Shown in pieces: positions 33,890 through 43,360 of a stretch of DNA of 64,000 nt (position 1 is the stretch's first letter; every line of letters starts with the position of its first letter). Position numbers and translations under genes: made by a program. A model generated the notes under the pieces. The model ran no database searches, was not told the origin of the DNA, and saw only the letters and a list, made by a program, of their open reading frames with translations. This DNA is from Alcaligenes endophyticus (lineage in GTDB: Bacteria; Pseudomonadota; Gammaproteobacteria; Burkholderiales; Burkholderiaceae_B), in NCBI RefSeq assembly GCF_026344035.1, contig NZ_JAPKND010000005.1, forward strand, positions 62,001-126,000, written 5' to 3'.

Positions 33890-35272
33890 ATGTCTACCAC
33901 ATTAACTGCCCAATCTGATCTTGAACAATGGTTATCCTATCTGGAAAAACTCCATCCAGTCGGAATAGATATGGGGCTGCAACGTATCCAAGCGGTTGCT
34001 GAGCGATTGCAGCTAAAGCTGGATAGCGTCATCATTACTGTTGCTGGCACAAATGGCAAAGGTTCAACCTGTGCCATGCTTGAGGCCATGTTGATTGCTG
34101 CAGGTTATAAAGTGGGTGTGTATTCGTCCCCCCATTTGCAGACTTACAACGAGCGCATCCGTTTAAATGGCGAGCTGGCTAGCGATGTGCAAATTGTGGC
34201 GCAATTTGATCGGATTGACCGTGCTCGAGCAGACATCTCCTTGACCTATTTTGAGTTTGCGACTCTGGCTGGTCTGCTCTTGTTTCAAGATCAACAAGTG
34301 GATGTTGCTGTGCTGGAGGTCGGGCTGGGTGGGCGTTTAGATGCGGTGAATATGATAGATCCGGACTGTGCCATTATTACCAGTGTGGACATCGATCATG
34401 CTGAGTATCTGGGTTCAGACAGAGAACATATAGGCTGGGAGAAGGCACATATTTTCCGTGCGGGTCGTCCTGCCATTTGTGCGGATCCCGTCCCCCCGCC
34501 CAGTATTGCCCGTTATGCCCAAGAAATAGGAGCCGATTTATGGCAGTTTGGTCAAGACTTTAACTATTCGGGTGATCAACAGCAATGGGCCTACGGAGGG
34601 CGAGAACAGCGTCGTCCGGGCTTGGCTTACCCTGCCTTACGAGGGGCGAATCAGCTATTAAATGCGTCCGCCGCCATGGCTGCTTTGGAATCATTGCGCT
34701 TACGTTTACCGGTACCGGCTCAGGCTCTACGCTTAGGTTTGGCGCGTGCTACCTTACCAGGGCGTTTCCAGATTATGCCAGGTATGCCCTGTGTTATTTT
34801 TGATGTGGCCCATAATCCGCATGCTGCTGGAGTATTAGCACAAAATTTAGACAGCATGCCTTCTTACCCCAAAACAGTCGCAGTGGTGGGTATGTATAAA
34901 GACAAGGATGTAGCCGGGGTCCTGCGCAAGTTGGTGGGGCGCGTAGATCATTGGTTTTGTGCCTCCTTAGATGAGCCTCGGGGGTTAAGCGGCCAAGAGC
35001 TGGCAACGCAAGTCCGAGCGGTGCTTGATGACCCTGATTTAGGAGTGCCCGAGGTCGAACCCGAGCAGTATCATCCCGAGGGAACGCGCTTACGACCAGC
35101 CGTGCGTCCAATGAGCCGAGCTGTCAGTCATGGGCCAGTGTTAGTATCTAGTTACAATTGCCCCACAGAGGCGTATCACGCGGCACGTGCAGAGGTAGGG
35201 GACAATGATAGAATTGTCATATTTGGCTCATTTGCTACGGTTGCCCCTGTTTTGAAGCAGGTGCAAAACTAG
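33890..35272 (+). CDS. folC: bifunctional folylpolyglutamate synthase/dihydrofolate synthase
   Basis: FolC adds glutamate to dihydropteroate and to folates, using ATP. The 460-residue Mur-ligase-type protein has the conserved N-terminus LEQWLSYLEKLHPVGIDMGL, P-loop ITVAGTNGKGST, VLEVGLGGRLDAVN and FDVAHNPHAAGV in the second domain. There is no ribosome site and the ATG lies 9 bases after the PDH terminator tail, so mRNA for folC must either read through or start leaderless. A later start would cut the conserved N-terminus. accD, its frequent neighbour, is absent; a SPOR gene and cvpA follow. Confidence 0.94.
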   Translation: MSTTLTAQSDLEQWLSYLEKLHPVGIDMGLQRIQAVAERLQLKLDSVIITVAGTNGKGSTCAMLEAMLIAAGYKVGVYSSPHLQTYNERIRLNGELASDVQIVAQFDRIDRARADISLTYFEFATLAGLLLFQDQQVDVAVLEVGLGGRLDAVNMIDPDCAIITSVDIDHAEYLGSDREHIGWEKAHIFRAGRPAICADPVPPPSIARYAQEIGADLWQFGQDFNYSGDQQQWAYGGREQRRPGLAYPALRGANQLLNASAAMAALESLRLRLPVPAQALRLGLARATLPGRFQIMPGMPCVIFDVAHNPHAAGVLAQNLDSMPSYPKTVAVVGMYKDKDVAGVLRKLVGRVDHWFCASLDEPRGLSGQELATQVRAVLDDPDLGVPEVEPEQYHPEGTRLRPAVRPMSRAVSHGPVLVSSYNCPTEAYHAARAEVGDNDRIVIFGSFATVAPVLKQVQN

Positions 35273-35314
35273 TCTGGCATTGTTTTACCGATTTTTATAC
35301 ACGGGTTACTCTAG

Positions 35315-36127
35315 ATGGGATTTTTCTCACGTAATGATTCATCCTCAACTGCTCGTCGAGCAGGTGCAGGCTCTAGTGACGCTCAGATAGCCGAGATGCG
35401 CAGTCGTGCTAGACGACGCTTGATCGGAGCAGTCGTGCTCGTGCTGGCGGTAATCGTGGTGGTGCCTTTATTGATCGACAACGGTGTAGAGTCCGACCCC
35501 GAGCCCACCTTAGCATTAGGTAATGCTCCCTTAGTGGTACCGGGTTCTATCTCTCAGCCTCCTCAAGCGCCTAGCTTGCAAGTGGAGGAGGTCGTGGTTC
35601 AGCCCCCCGTCTTAATTCAGCCAGACCTAGATGCGCAGGGTGTTACAACCACCATAGACCAGCCGCCAGTGACTCCACCAAGTACCGAGGAAACGGTGGT
35701 GCAGGTGCCTCTTGAAGCGCCCAAACCCCAGCCTAAACCCGCTGTTGAGAAAAAGCCCGAACCTAAGCCTAAGCCTGCTCCTACCAAGCCAGACAATAAT
35801 CGCACGGATGATGGCTCGGTAGCATTAGCCATGCTCGAGGGGCGTATTCCCGCCGGCAGTGCAGCCTCCAAACCTGCAGCCGCGCCGCAGCGTGGTAATT
35901 TTATTTTGCAAGCCGCCGCCTACTCCTCTGAGAAAGATGCCCAAGGTAGACGCCAACAACTCATTTCGTCTGGGGTGACTAATGCCTATGTGGAATCAGC
36001 GAGTGCGGGTGGACGTTCCACCTTTCGTCTACGGGTAGGGCCGTTTTCCTCCCGTGAAGCAGCGGTGGCGGCGCAGACACGACTGCGCTCCTTAGGTTAT
36101 CAGGATAGCTTTATCTCCGCCCAGTGA
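35315..36127 (+). CDS. SPOR-domain cell-division/peptidoglycan-binding protein
   Basis: A 270-residue bitopic membrane protein. A basic cytoplasmic stretch (SRARRRLIG, residues about 29-37) precedes one membrane helix (AVVLVLAVIVVVPLLI), then a long Pro/Lys/Val-rich periplasmic linker with PKPQPKPAVEKKPEPKPK-type repeats. The C-terminal SPOR domain (about 190-268, FILQAAAYSSEKDAQGRRQQ ... RLRVGPFSSREAAVAAQ) binds denuded glycan at septa. It is like DedD/FtsN in layout. Its stop overlaps the cvpA GTG start (GTGA), so both are coupled. Position between folC and cvpA is the same as DedD in E. coli. Confidence 0.88.
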   Translation: MGFFSRNDSSSTARRAGAGSSDAQIAEMRSRARRRLIGAVVLVLAVIVVVPLLIDNGVESDPEPTLALGNAPLVVPGSISQPPQAPSLQVEEVVVQPPVLIQPDLDAQGVTTTIDQPPVTPPSTEETVVQVPLEAPKPQPKPAVEKKPEPKPKPAPTKPDNNRTDDGSVALAMLEGRIPAGSAASKPAAAPQRGNFILQAAAYSSEKDAQGRRQQLISSGVTNAYVESASAGGRSTFRLRVGPFSSREAAVAAQTRLRSLGYQDSFISAQ

Positions 36128-36612
36128 GCAACTTTGATTATCTTGTGATGGCCATAGTAGGCGGATCAGGCCTGCTTGGTCTGATTCGCGGCCTGATCAA
36201 GGAAGTGCTTTCTTTGTTAGCCTTTCTTTTGGCTTTTCTAGCCGCTATCTGGTGGGGGCCCAAGGTTTCTGGCTGGATCGCTGGCTGGCTAGAGAACGAT
36301 ATGCTGCGTGCAGGTGCTGCGTATGCGACTGTTTTTTTTGTTGTGCTATTGAGCATAGGGCTGTTTAATATGTTGTTGAGCAGTTTAATAGCACGCACCG
36401 GATTGACTCCGGCTGATCACGGCTTGGGGGCTGTGTTCGGTATTATTCGCGGTTTGGTTTTTGTGTTAGCGCTAGTGACCTTGGCGGGTTATACCGAGCT
36501 AACCGCCGAGCCCTGGTTTGAGCAGGCCCAGTTTGCCGCTCCTGCAATACGAGTTATTCAAACCCTTAAAACCAATTTGCCTCATCCCGTGGCAGAGTGG
36601 TTGCCTTACTGA
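36124..36612 (+). CDS. cvpA: CvpA family membrane protein
   Basis: A 162-residue inner-membrane protein with four hydrophobic segments, starting GTG 36124 (VSNFDYLVMAIVGGSGLLGL). The family marks are RGLIKEVLSLLAFLLAFLAA in the first part and HGLGAVFGIIRGLVFVLALV in the second. CvpA is needed for colicin V export in E. coli and affects envelope stress resistance; its biochemical role is unknown. It overlaps the SPOR gene and lies 21 bases before purF, the classic folC-dedD-cvpA-purF order. Confidence 0.93.
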   Translation: MSNFDYLVMAIVGGSGLLGLIRGLIKEVLSLLAFLLAFLAAIWWGPKVSGWIAGWLENDMLRAGAAYATVFFVVLLSIGLFNMLLSSLIARTGLTPADHGLGAVFGIIRGLVFVLALVTLAGYTELTAEPWFEQAQFAAPAIRVIQTLKTNLPHPVAEWLPY

Positions 36613-36633
36613 GTACACTGACAGGAACATATC

Positions 36634-38088
36634 ATGTGTGGAGTTGTAGGGGTCGTTGCGCGCGGCCCTGTAAATCAGTTGATTTACGATAGTCTTTTAT
36701 TGTTGCAGCATCGAGGTCAAGATGCTGCGGGTTTGGCCACCTGGCATGATCAGTTTTTTAGCATGTACAAAGGGCCAGGCTTAGTAAGGGACGTGTTTCG
36801 TACTCGTAATATGCGTACCTTACAGGGCAATAGCGGTATTGGGCACGTAAGATATCCAACGGCAGGAGCGAGTGATAATCCTGACGAGGCCCAGCCTTTT
36901 TATGCCAACGCGCCTTTTGGTATAAGCTTTGTCCACAATGGTAATTTAACCAATTGGCAAGAGCTTCGAGCAGAGCTTTTTACGGTCGATCGTCGTCATA
37001 TCAACACTAACTCTGACTCTGAGGTACTGTTGAATGTGTATGCGCATGAGTTACAAGAAGCTGCCACGGGCGCGGAGCTAAGCCTTGATGAGGTGTTTAC
37101 GGCCGTAAGTAATGTGCACCGTCGTGCGCGGGGAGCATATGCAGTCATTTCCCAAATTGCTAATTTCGGTATGGTCGCCTTTCGTGATCCCAATGGTATT
37201 CGCCCCCTATGCTTGGGAAGAAACGACAGCGAATTAGGCACGGAATGGATGTTAGCGTCTGAGTCCGTAGCGTTAACAGGTTGCGGGTTTGAACTTGTGC
37301 GCGACGTAGAGCCTGGCGAGGCCATCATTATTGACTTAGACGGAAATTTACACAGCCGTCAGTGTGCTGAGCTTGCGCGTTTGAATCCATGTGTTTTCGA
37401 GTATGTGTATTTTGCTCGACCCGACTCTACCTTAGATGGCATTTCAATTTATGATGCACGCCTGCACATGGGTGAGTATCTGGCCGATAACGTTGCCAAG
37501 AGCTTGCGTTTAGCGGAAATTGACGTGGTGATGCCTATTCCTGATTCAGCGCGTCCCTCTGCGATGCAATTGGCGGCTCGTTTGAACTTGACCTATCGAG
37601 AAGGCTTTATTAAAAATCGCTATATTGGTCGAACCTTTATTATGCCCGGCCAAGAGGTGCGTAAAAAATCCGTGCGTCAAAAGTTAAGTGCGATACCCAT
37701 GGAGTTCCGTGGGAAAAACGTACTTTTGGTGGATGACTCTATCGTGCGCGGCACTACCAGTCGACAAATCGTTGAGATGGCACGTGCGGCGGGGGCAAAT
37801 AAGGTCTTTTTTGCTTCTGCTGCACCTCCTGTACGCTTCCCGAATGTGTATGGGATCGATATGCCTACTCAATCAGAGTTGATTGCTACGGGGCGCGATG
37901 TGGATCAGATTGCCCACGAAATCGGTGCCGACGGCTTGGTATTCCAAAGCCTTGAAGACATGGAGCGCTCTTTGTTAGATCTTAACCCTGCCATTAACGG
38001 CTTTGAGGCCTCGTGTTTTAACGGTCAGTATGTAACGGGTGACGTGGATCAGGCTTACTTGGCTAAGCTTGCCGCCTCTCGAGCGTAA
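36634..38088 (+). CDS. purF: amidophosphoribosyltransferase
   Basis: PurF makes 5-phosphoribosylamine from PRPP and glutamine, the first committed purine step. The 484-residue enzyme begins [15 protein letters not shown], so Cys2 becomes the catalytic N-terminal nucleophile after Met removal. The glutaminase part includes [27 protein letters not shown] and FVHNGNLTN. The phosphoribosyltransferase part has [23 protein letters not shown] precedes the ATG. It closes the folC-SPOR-cvpA-purF run, with a terminator after it. Confidence 0.97.
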   Translation: MCGVVGVVARGPVNQLIYDSLLLLQHRGQDAAGLATWHDQFFSMYKGPGLVRDVFRTRNMRTLQGNSGIGHVRYPTAGASDNPDEAQPFYANAPFGISFVHNGNLTNWQELRAELFTVDRRHINTNSDSEVLLNVYAHELQEAATGAELSLDEVFTAVSNVHRRARGAYAVISQIANFGMVAFRDPNGIRPLCLGRNDSELGTEWMLASESVALTGCGFELVRDVEPGEAIIIDLDGNLHSRQCAELARLNPCVFEYVYFARPDSTLDGISIYDARLHMGEYLADNVAKSLRLAEIDVVMPIPDSARPSAMQLAARLNLTYREGFIKNRYIGRTFIMPGQEVRKKSVRQKLSAIPMEFRGKNVLLVDDSIVRGTTSRQIVEMARAAGANKVFFASAAPPVRFPNVYGIDMPTQSELIATGRDVDQIAHEIGADGLVFQSLEDMERSLLDLNPAINGFEASCFNGQYVTGDVDQAYLAKLAASRA

Positions 38089-38119
38089 TAGCCTAAAGCA
38101 GGCTGCGCAGGTACAAGCA

Positions 38120-38154
38120 GGGCCAACCACGTTTAGCGGTTGGCCCTATTTTTT
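38120..38154 (+). terminator. rho-independent terminator of purF
   Basis: GGGCCAACC (38120-38128) and GGTTGGCCC (38138-38146) form a perfect 9-bp stem with TATTTTTTAT after it. Confidence 0.9.
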
Positions 38155-38203
38155 ATGATGGCAATGCTTTGTTCAGCTTTTGGTTAATTCACTAGAGCAC
38201 TAC

Positions 38204-38695
38204 TTATTTGCGTAAAGCTGCATAGGCAGATAGCGCAAGCGTTATGGTAAACAAACCCATTCCCCATAAGGCATATTCTAGGCCAAGTAGCTCTACGCGG
38301 GCGTCCATGCAAGTAGCATAAATACCGAATAACCAAGGCACCGCCGACTCTAGGCCGCTTTGTGTCATGACTTGATCGGCGAAGGTCATGTCGCACGAAA
38401 ATTGCTGCGCCGCAACGCTGTATTGATACCAGGCTGACAATATGCCGCCAAGGCTCAATATGGCGCTTAACGCTGCTAATAAACGGCCCAGAAGGTGTTG
38501 CGGGCTTGTCAGTAGTATTAGCCCGCCTATACCTGCACTAAGGGCGAGCAGCAGTAAAATGAGCCGTTGAAACACACACCATGCGCACGGTCGCATGCCC
38601 AAGTAATGCTGTGAGTATAGGGCTATGGCTAGCGCAGCCACGCAAAAAACACTGACTAGGAATAGAAGGCGTGCGGGCAGGGTCGAGTGAAGCAT
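38204..38695 (-). CDS. dsbB: disulfide bond formation protein B
   Basis: A 163-residue inner-membrane quinone reductase that reoxidises DsbA. Four membrane helices are visible. The first periplasmic Cys pair is in RPCAWCVFQR (CxxC) and the second pair consists of the Cys in QFSCDMTF and in YATCMDAR. I chose ATG 38695 (MLHSTLPARLLFLVSVF), 4 bases after the marC stop, because the longer frame from 38773 runs through marC and adds residues atypical of DsbB. The second Cys of the pair follows AW rather than PL as in E. coli. No dsbA is near. Confidence 0.92.
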   Translation of the reverse strand: MLHSTLPARLLFLVSVFCVAALAIALYSQHYLGMRPCAWCVFQRLILLLLALSAGIGGLILLTSPQHLLGRLLAALSAILSLGGILSAWYQYSVAAQQFSCDMTFADQVMTQSGLESAVPWLFGIYATCMDARVELLGLEYALWGMGLFTITLALSAYAALRK

Positions 38696-38699
38696 AGCG

Positions 38700-39407
38700 T
38701 TAGTGTGTGGCGGTTTGTAAAGAAGCTTGGTGTAATAAGCTGAGAAATAGTTCCTGAAAACCAGCCCAGACAATTTGTACGCCTAGGCAAAGCAAAATGA
38801 AGGCAGATAAACGCATCAGTACTGCTGTGCCGTTGGCGCCAATTTTATATAAAAACTGTGAAGCAAAGCGCAAACAGAAATAGACTACTAATGACGCGCA
38901 GGCCATGCCAGCCAAGGAACCTAGCAAATTAGTACCGGTGTCTACGATACGTGGTACGTGTAAGGTAGCGCCTACAGTCAGGGCGGCAGAGATAGAGCCC
39001 GGCCCGCATAGCATAGGAAAAGTTAGCGGATAGAAAGCTTTTGATCTGACTTGCTCCCAGGTATATGTACTTGCCATTTTTTGCGCTTGAGCTGTGTCGC
39101 TATCCGTAGCATTGACTAAGCGCCAAGCTGCTGAAATAACCAGCAGTCCTCCGCCTAAGCGCACGATAGGCAAGGAGATACCAAATAAATTCAATACTAT
39201 ATTGCCGGCTATCATCGCCACCGACAGCATAATAAAAATATTAATGGAAACGGTTTTAGCCAGCCGAGTACGGTCTTCTGCGGAAGCACCGTCTGTTAAG
39301 GTTAAGTAAATAGGCGCTGCCGCTGGCGGATTGAGCATAGGCAATAAGGTGGCCAGCGTAAACAAAAAGCTGTGCATGAGCAGCGAAAGCATGGGAACTG
39401 AGTTCAT
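38700..39407 (-). CDS. MarC family integral membrane protein
   Basis: A 235-residue polytopic protein with about six hydrophobic segments and the family start FTLATLLPMLNPPAAAPIYL, followed by AMIAGNIVLNLFGISLPIVR and PLTFPMLCGPGSISAALTVG. MarC was once linked to multiple antibiotic resistance, but that was not confirmed, and its substrate is unknown. It begins 3 bases after glnD stops and ends just before dsbB, so all four genes map-glnD-marC-dsbB read as one minus-strand operon. Confidence 0.9.
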   Translation of the reverse strand: MNSVPMLSLLMHSFLFTLATLLPMLNPPAAAPIYLTLTDGASAEDRTRLAKTVSINIFIMLSVAMIAGNIVLNLFGISLPIVRLGGGLLVISAAWRLVNATDSDTAQAQKMASTYTWEQVRSKAFYPLTFPMLCGPGSISAALTVGATLHVPRIVDTGTNLLGSLAGMACASLVVYFCLRFASQFLYKIGANGTAVLMRLSAFILLCLGVQIVWAGFQELFLSLLHQASLQTATH

Positions 39408-39410
39408 GGT

Positions 39411-41996
39411 TTAGAGGTGAGGTGTGGCCGGGGCAATGGCGTGTAAAATATCTTTTAAGAATTGTTGTTGCGCTGTTTGTCGATGTAGGCTTGGGCTCAA
39501 TAAACGAAAAACGTCTTCTACTCGATCGCCTAAGGTGAGCACTTTGGCCGATTGTAGACTAATTTTGTGACGCTCAAAAACTTGTGCCAGACTATACAGT
39601 AAACCGGGCTTGTCGGTGGTGGTAAGAGACAGCTCCCACGTATTTTCGTTGTCGGCTAGCGGCGTCAGTTCTACGCTTGATGGAACAGGGAACACCTGCG
39701 CGCGTCGAGAGTGAGCGGAGCGGTACTGACGGGATTGGGCTCCAAGAGTGTTGTGCCCTTTACGTAGATTTTTGCTTAACTCATGTTCGATTAAGTGCGG
39801 ATCTAGGGCAAGCATATGCTCATAGTTGGGCAACAAAACGATAAAGCTGTCTAAGGCCCACCCATGACGCGTTGTGTAAATGCGAGCATCTTGAATGCTC
39901 AAACCCTGTGCATCAAAGTAGCGGCATATGCGTAAAAACAGCCCCTGAGTGTCGGGGGTGTACACCAAGACCTGGATAGCATCGCTATGTCCGGCAGCGC
40001 GAATTTTTACAATGGGTTCACTGGCGTTGGCTTGAAAATAGAGTTGTTGAGTATGCCAGGCAATGTCATGGGCTTCATGGCGTAGAAAGTAATCCTCATC
40101 TAGCAACTGCCAAAATTTTTCACGTGCCTCGTCCAACAGGCCAAGAAGGCGAATTTCGCTGCTAGCGTCTAATCGGCGTTGCTCTAGTACGGACAGGCTG
40201 TCGGTGTGCTGGTGTTGCAGCACTGACAGGCTTAGCTGGTATAGGTCTTCCAGTAATTTAGCTTTCCACGAGTTCCAAATGGTGGGGTTGGTAGCACAAA
40301 TATCGGCAATGGTTAAAAGATACAAGGCATTAAGACGGCGCTCGGTGCCCACAATGCGGACAAAGTCGAAAATGACCTTAGGGTCGCTTAAGTCGTGCTT
40401 TTGAGCATACATTGACATGCTAAGGTGTTCACGCACTAAAAACACCACTAGTTCAGCGTCCTCGGCCTCAAGCTCATGATCAAAACAAAACTGTTGCGCA
40501 TCCTGGGCGCCCAAGTCTGAATGATTACCGCCTCGTCCTTTGGCAATATCATGAAAAATAGCGGCGATATAAAGCAACCAATGGCGGGGGTAATGGTTAA
40601 TTACTTGGTGTGCAAGGGAAAACTCATGGCTATGCTCTGGCATCGTAAAGCGACGCAGATTACGCACTACTTTTAAGGTGTGCTCATCGACCGTATAGGC
40701 ATGAAATAGATCATGCTGCATTTGCCCTACAATGCGTCGAAACACAGGCAGGTAGCGAGGCAAAATATTCATCAGATTCATCAAGCGTAACGCACGCACA
40801 ATGCCGCGTTGCTGCTGAAAAATTTGGATGAACTGTAAGCGGTTTTGGCGATCTAGACGAAAACCCTCATCTACCAAACGCCTTGCATGCCAAAGAGACC
40901 GCAAAGTATGGGCTGACATGCCATGCAGTGAAGGGTTTTGTTGTAAGGTTAGGAAAGCGGCGAAAATCAGTTCCGGTGAGCGTGCAAAATCTTGCTCGGG
41001 GCGTAACTCCAACAATGCTTGGCGGCTTTGGAAATGCGGGCTCAGTATGCGGGGCGCCTCATGACACGGAAACAAGCGTTCCTCTATGCTTTGCATCAGT
41101 ATCATATTGAGCTGACTCACCACTCGAGCTGCCCAGTAGTAACGTTGCATGAGTATTTCGCTTGGACGACGATTGTGGCTGGCTTTAAAGCCATAAATGT
41201 CGGCTAAGGCGGGTTGCAAATCAAATAGCACACGGTCTTCCGCGCGTCCGCTCAGTAAGTGCAATTCAATGCGCAAACGCTTGAAGGCTTGGTCAACACG
41301 GACAATAGCGCGTTGTTCAGCAAACGTTAGTTCGCCCGAGTGGGCGATATCACGCCATGAATTACCTAGGCCAGCGGCTTTGGCTAACCACAACAGCATC
41401 TGTAAGTCACGCAGAGCACCGGGTGACTCTTTGCAGTTAGGTTCTAAGGCGTAGGGGGTGTCTTGGTAATGAGCATGCCGTGCTTGTTGTTCGGCACGCT
41501 TAGCAAGGAAAAAGGAGCGGGGATTTAATTGCTGTTTGAGCTGCTTTTGTAGTTGCTTGAGCAAGGGACGAGAGCCGTGCAAGTAGCGTGATTCGAGCAA
41601 AGATGTTTGCAGGCTGCTGTCGTGTTTAACCTGCTCTAAGCATTGATGAGTTTGTGCTACGTGATGGCTAGGTGCTAGCCCAATATCCCACATGGCGGCC
41701 AACAACTGCTCGATACGCTGCCTAGCCTCTTGATCTGGCGCATCGGGTAAAAGCACGAGTAGGTCAAGATCAGAGTGTGGGTAGAGCTCACCTCGTCCAT
41801 ACCCGCCTAGTGCGGCTAAGCTAGCGCCTTCCGGAAGGGGGTAGAGCAGCAAGAGTTTACGCACCACCTGATCGCAGATGCGGCGTAAAGCCTTGAGTAA
41901 TGCGTCGCTTTGTAGGTTTTGCCGGTAAGCGGCTACGGCGGCCTGTCTACGCTTGTGCAGTAAGCGTTTAAGCGTAGGCAGTGTGCCGGAAGCCAT
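39411..41996 (-). CDS. glnD: bifunctional [protein-PII] uridylyltransferase/uridylyl-removing enzyme
   Basis: GlnD senses glutamine and controls PII uridylylation, the top of nitrogen regulation. At 861 residues all domains are present: nucleotidyltransferase motif ALGGYGRGELYPHSDLDLLV (about residues 62-82), GlnE-like linker, HD domain with FHDIAKGRGGNHSDLGAQDA (about 490-510), and two C-terminal ACT domains (about 670-745 and 785-855; the second ends LQSAKVLTLGDRVEDVFRLL). It overlaps the map stop by one base, so translation is coupled. Confidence 0.96.
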   Translation of the reverse strand: MASGTLPTLKRLLHKRRQAAVAAYRQNLQSDALLKALRRICDQVVRKLLLLYPLPEGASLAALGGYGRGELYPHSDLDLLVLLPDAPDQEARQRIEQLLAAMWDIGLAPSHHVAQTHQCLEQVKHDSSLQTSLLESRYLHGSRPLLKQLQKQLKQQLNPRSFFLAKRAEQQARHAHYQDTPYALEPNCKESPGALRDLQMLLWLAKAAGLGNSWRDIAHSGELTFAEQRAIVRVDQAFKRLRIELHLLSGRAEDRVLFDLQPALADIYGFKASHNRRPSEILMQRYYWAARVVSQLNMILMQSIEERLFPCHEAPRILSPHFQSRQALLELRPEQDFARSPELIFAAFLTLQQNPSLHGMSAHTLRSLWHARRLVDEGFRLDRQNRLQFIQIFQQQRGIVRALRLMNLMNILPRYLPVFRRIVGQMQHDLFHAYTVDEHTLKVVRNLRRFTMPEHSHEFSLAHQVINHYPRHWLLYIAAIFHDIAKGRGGNHSDLGAQDAQQFCFDHELEAEDAELVVFLVREHLSMSMYAQKHDLSDPKVIFDFVRIVGTERRLNALYLLTIADICATNPTIWNSWKAKLLEDLYQLSLSVLQHQHTDSLSVLEQRRLDASSEIRLLGLLDEAREKFWQLLDEDYFLRHEAHDIAWHTQQLYFQANASEPIVKIRAAGHSDAIQVLVYTPDTQGLFLRICRYFDAQGLSIQDARIYTTRHGWALDSFIVLLPNYEHMLALDPHLIEHELSKNLRKGHNTLGAQSRQYRSAHSRRAQVFPVPSSVELTPLADNENTWELSLTTTDKPGLLYSLAQVFERHKISLQSAKVLTLGDRVEDVFRLLSPSLHRQTAQQQFLKDILHAIAPATPHL

Positions 41997-42805
41997 TAAG
42001 CAGATGTACCTATAAAAGAGGGCGGTGCCGGCATTTCGGGCGAAACCGTAAGCACTTCGTAACCGCTGTCAGTGACCAGTACCGTGTGTTCCCACTGGGC
42101 AGATAGGCTACGGTCACGGGTGACTACTGTCCATTGGTCGGGCAGGGTGCGAAGGTCGCGTCGTCCAGCGTTAATCATGGGCTCTATAGTGAAAATCATG
42201 CCGGGCTCTAAACGCTGCCCGGTGCCGGGACGGCCGTAATGCAAGATTTGAGGGTCTTGGTGAAACTGCTGCCCAATACCATGACCGCAGTATTCACGCA
42301 CCACTGAGTAGCCGCGGCCTTCTGCGTATTTTTGAATCGCGTGCCCAATGTCTCCAAGCGTTGCCCCGGGTTTGACTTGTTGTATGCCCAGCCACATGCA
42401 GTCATAGGTGGTCTCGCATAAGCGACGTCCCAAAATACTGGGTTCGCCAACAAAATACATCCGACTGGTGTCGCCAAACCAGCCATCTTTGATAACGGTG
42501 ACATCAATATTAAGAATATCGCCATTTTTTAAAACTTTGGGGCCTGGAATGCCGTGGCAAATAACGTGGTTAACCGAGGTGCAGATGGACCCGGGGAAGG
42601 GTGGGTAACCTGGGGGGGCATAGCCAACGGTGGCCGATTTTACCTGTAGTACATCGGTGATGTAGTCTAGGCACAGTTTATCGAGCTCGCCCGTGGTGAC
42701 CCCCGCTTTTACAAAAGGCGTCAGGTAATCGAGAACGGAGGCCGCTGCTTGGCAGGCAGCACGCATTTTGGCGAGATCGCTGGGGTCTGTGACAAGAATA
42801 CTCAT
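41996..42805 (-). CDS. map: methionine aminopeptidase, type I
   Basis: Map removes the N-terminal Met of new proteins. The 269-residue cytoplasmic metalloenzyme has all metal ligands: Asp in DILNIDVTVIKDGWFGDTSR, His in CGHGIGQQFHQDP, Glu in FTIEPMINAG and Glu in SAQWEHTVLVTD. It begins MSILVTDPSDLAKMRAACQA. It is the first gene of the minus-strand map-glnD-marC-dsbB set and is divergent from rpsB, the usual arrangement in proteobacteria. Confidence 0.97.
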   Translation of the reverse strand: MSILVTDPSDLAKMRAACQAAASVLDYLTPFVKAGVTTGELDKLCLDYITDVLQVKSATVGYAPPGYPPFPGSICTSVNHVICHGIPGPKVLKNGDILNIDVTVIKDGWFGDTSRMYFVGEPSILGRRLCETTYDCMWLGIQQVKPGATLGDIGHAIQKYAEGRGYSVVREYCGHGIGQQFHQDPQILHYGRPGTGQRLEPGMIFTIEPMINAGRRDLRTLPDQWTVVTRDRSLSAQWEHTVLVTDSGYEVLTVSPEMPAPPSFIGTSA

Positions 42806-43360
42806 AGTTACTTGATGTGTTGGGTAAAAAAATAGTAGAATAATAGGCTTTCTTGATTTTTGCTTTTAAAGAGCCTGTAAGGCATCTATGTAAAGTAGGC
42901 GTCTAGAAAGAAAAGCTTTTGGAAATGATTGCGGCCCGTGTATTTAGAGGGCCCCAAAGTGGTGCTAGTTACTGGATAATAGCCGCTTAGCGAAGCTTGT
43001 TTTAAGGCTATTTTAAACCTACTTGTAGGCTAGAGCCAGTAGCAGGGTTTTAGTGCTTTGAAAACAGTGGTGAAATAGGGCGGTCAATATTGACGTTTGT
43101 CGTCGCTTTTTAGTATGGGTGGAATGCCGACGTTGCGTGGATTGAATTAGTAAGCCGATTGATATGAGTCGTTTTGCTAATGCAATGGCCTCGCAAATAA
43201 AGCTTGGTTGTGCATGAAGTGGGTAAGCCATGTGGCTGAACCTTAATTTAGTAGGTAGTAAATCGCGTATTTGCCCGTCTCGGGGTGTCTGGAAAGCAAT
43301 TTTAGTTTGCGTCCTTGCCGGATACTGGGTGAATGCAAGACCAAACCCTTGGAGAATCTT
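42806..43360. promoter_or_regulatory. 555-base map/rpsB divergent region with possible leader RNA
   Basis: No protein gene is convincing here; a 70-codon minus frame at 43019-43231 has unlikely composition. On the plus strand TTGATG (42812-42817) and TAGAAT (42836-42841) are 18 bases apart and may be a promoter. A terminator-like structure follows: AATAGCC (42978-42984) with GGCTATT (43006-43012), enclosing GCTT-AGCG-AAGC, then TTAAAC. In enterobacteria the rpsB leader yields the t44/tff RNA and binds S2; this region may be its equivalent, but I see no direct sequence match. GGAG precedes the rpsB ATG. Confidence 0.4.

Noticed and set aside
43019-43231. 70-codon minus frame upstream of rpsB
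   Set aside because: AAGG is nine bases before the ATG, but the product (His/Arg/Leu mix) looks like chance and lies in a probable RNA leader region.
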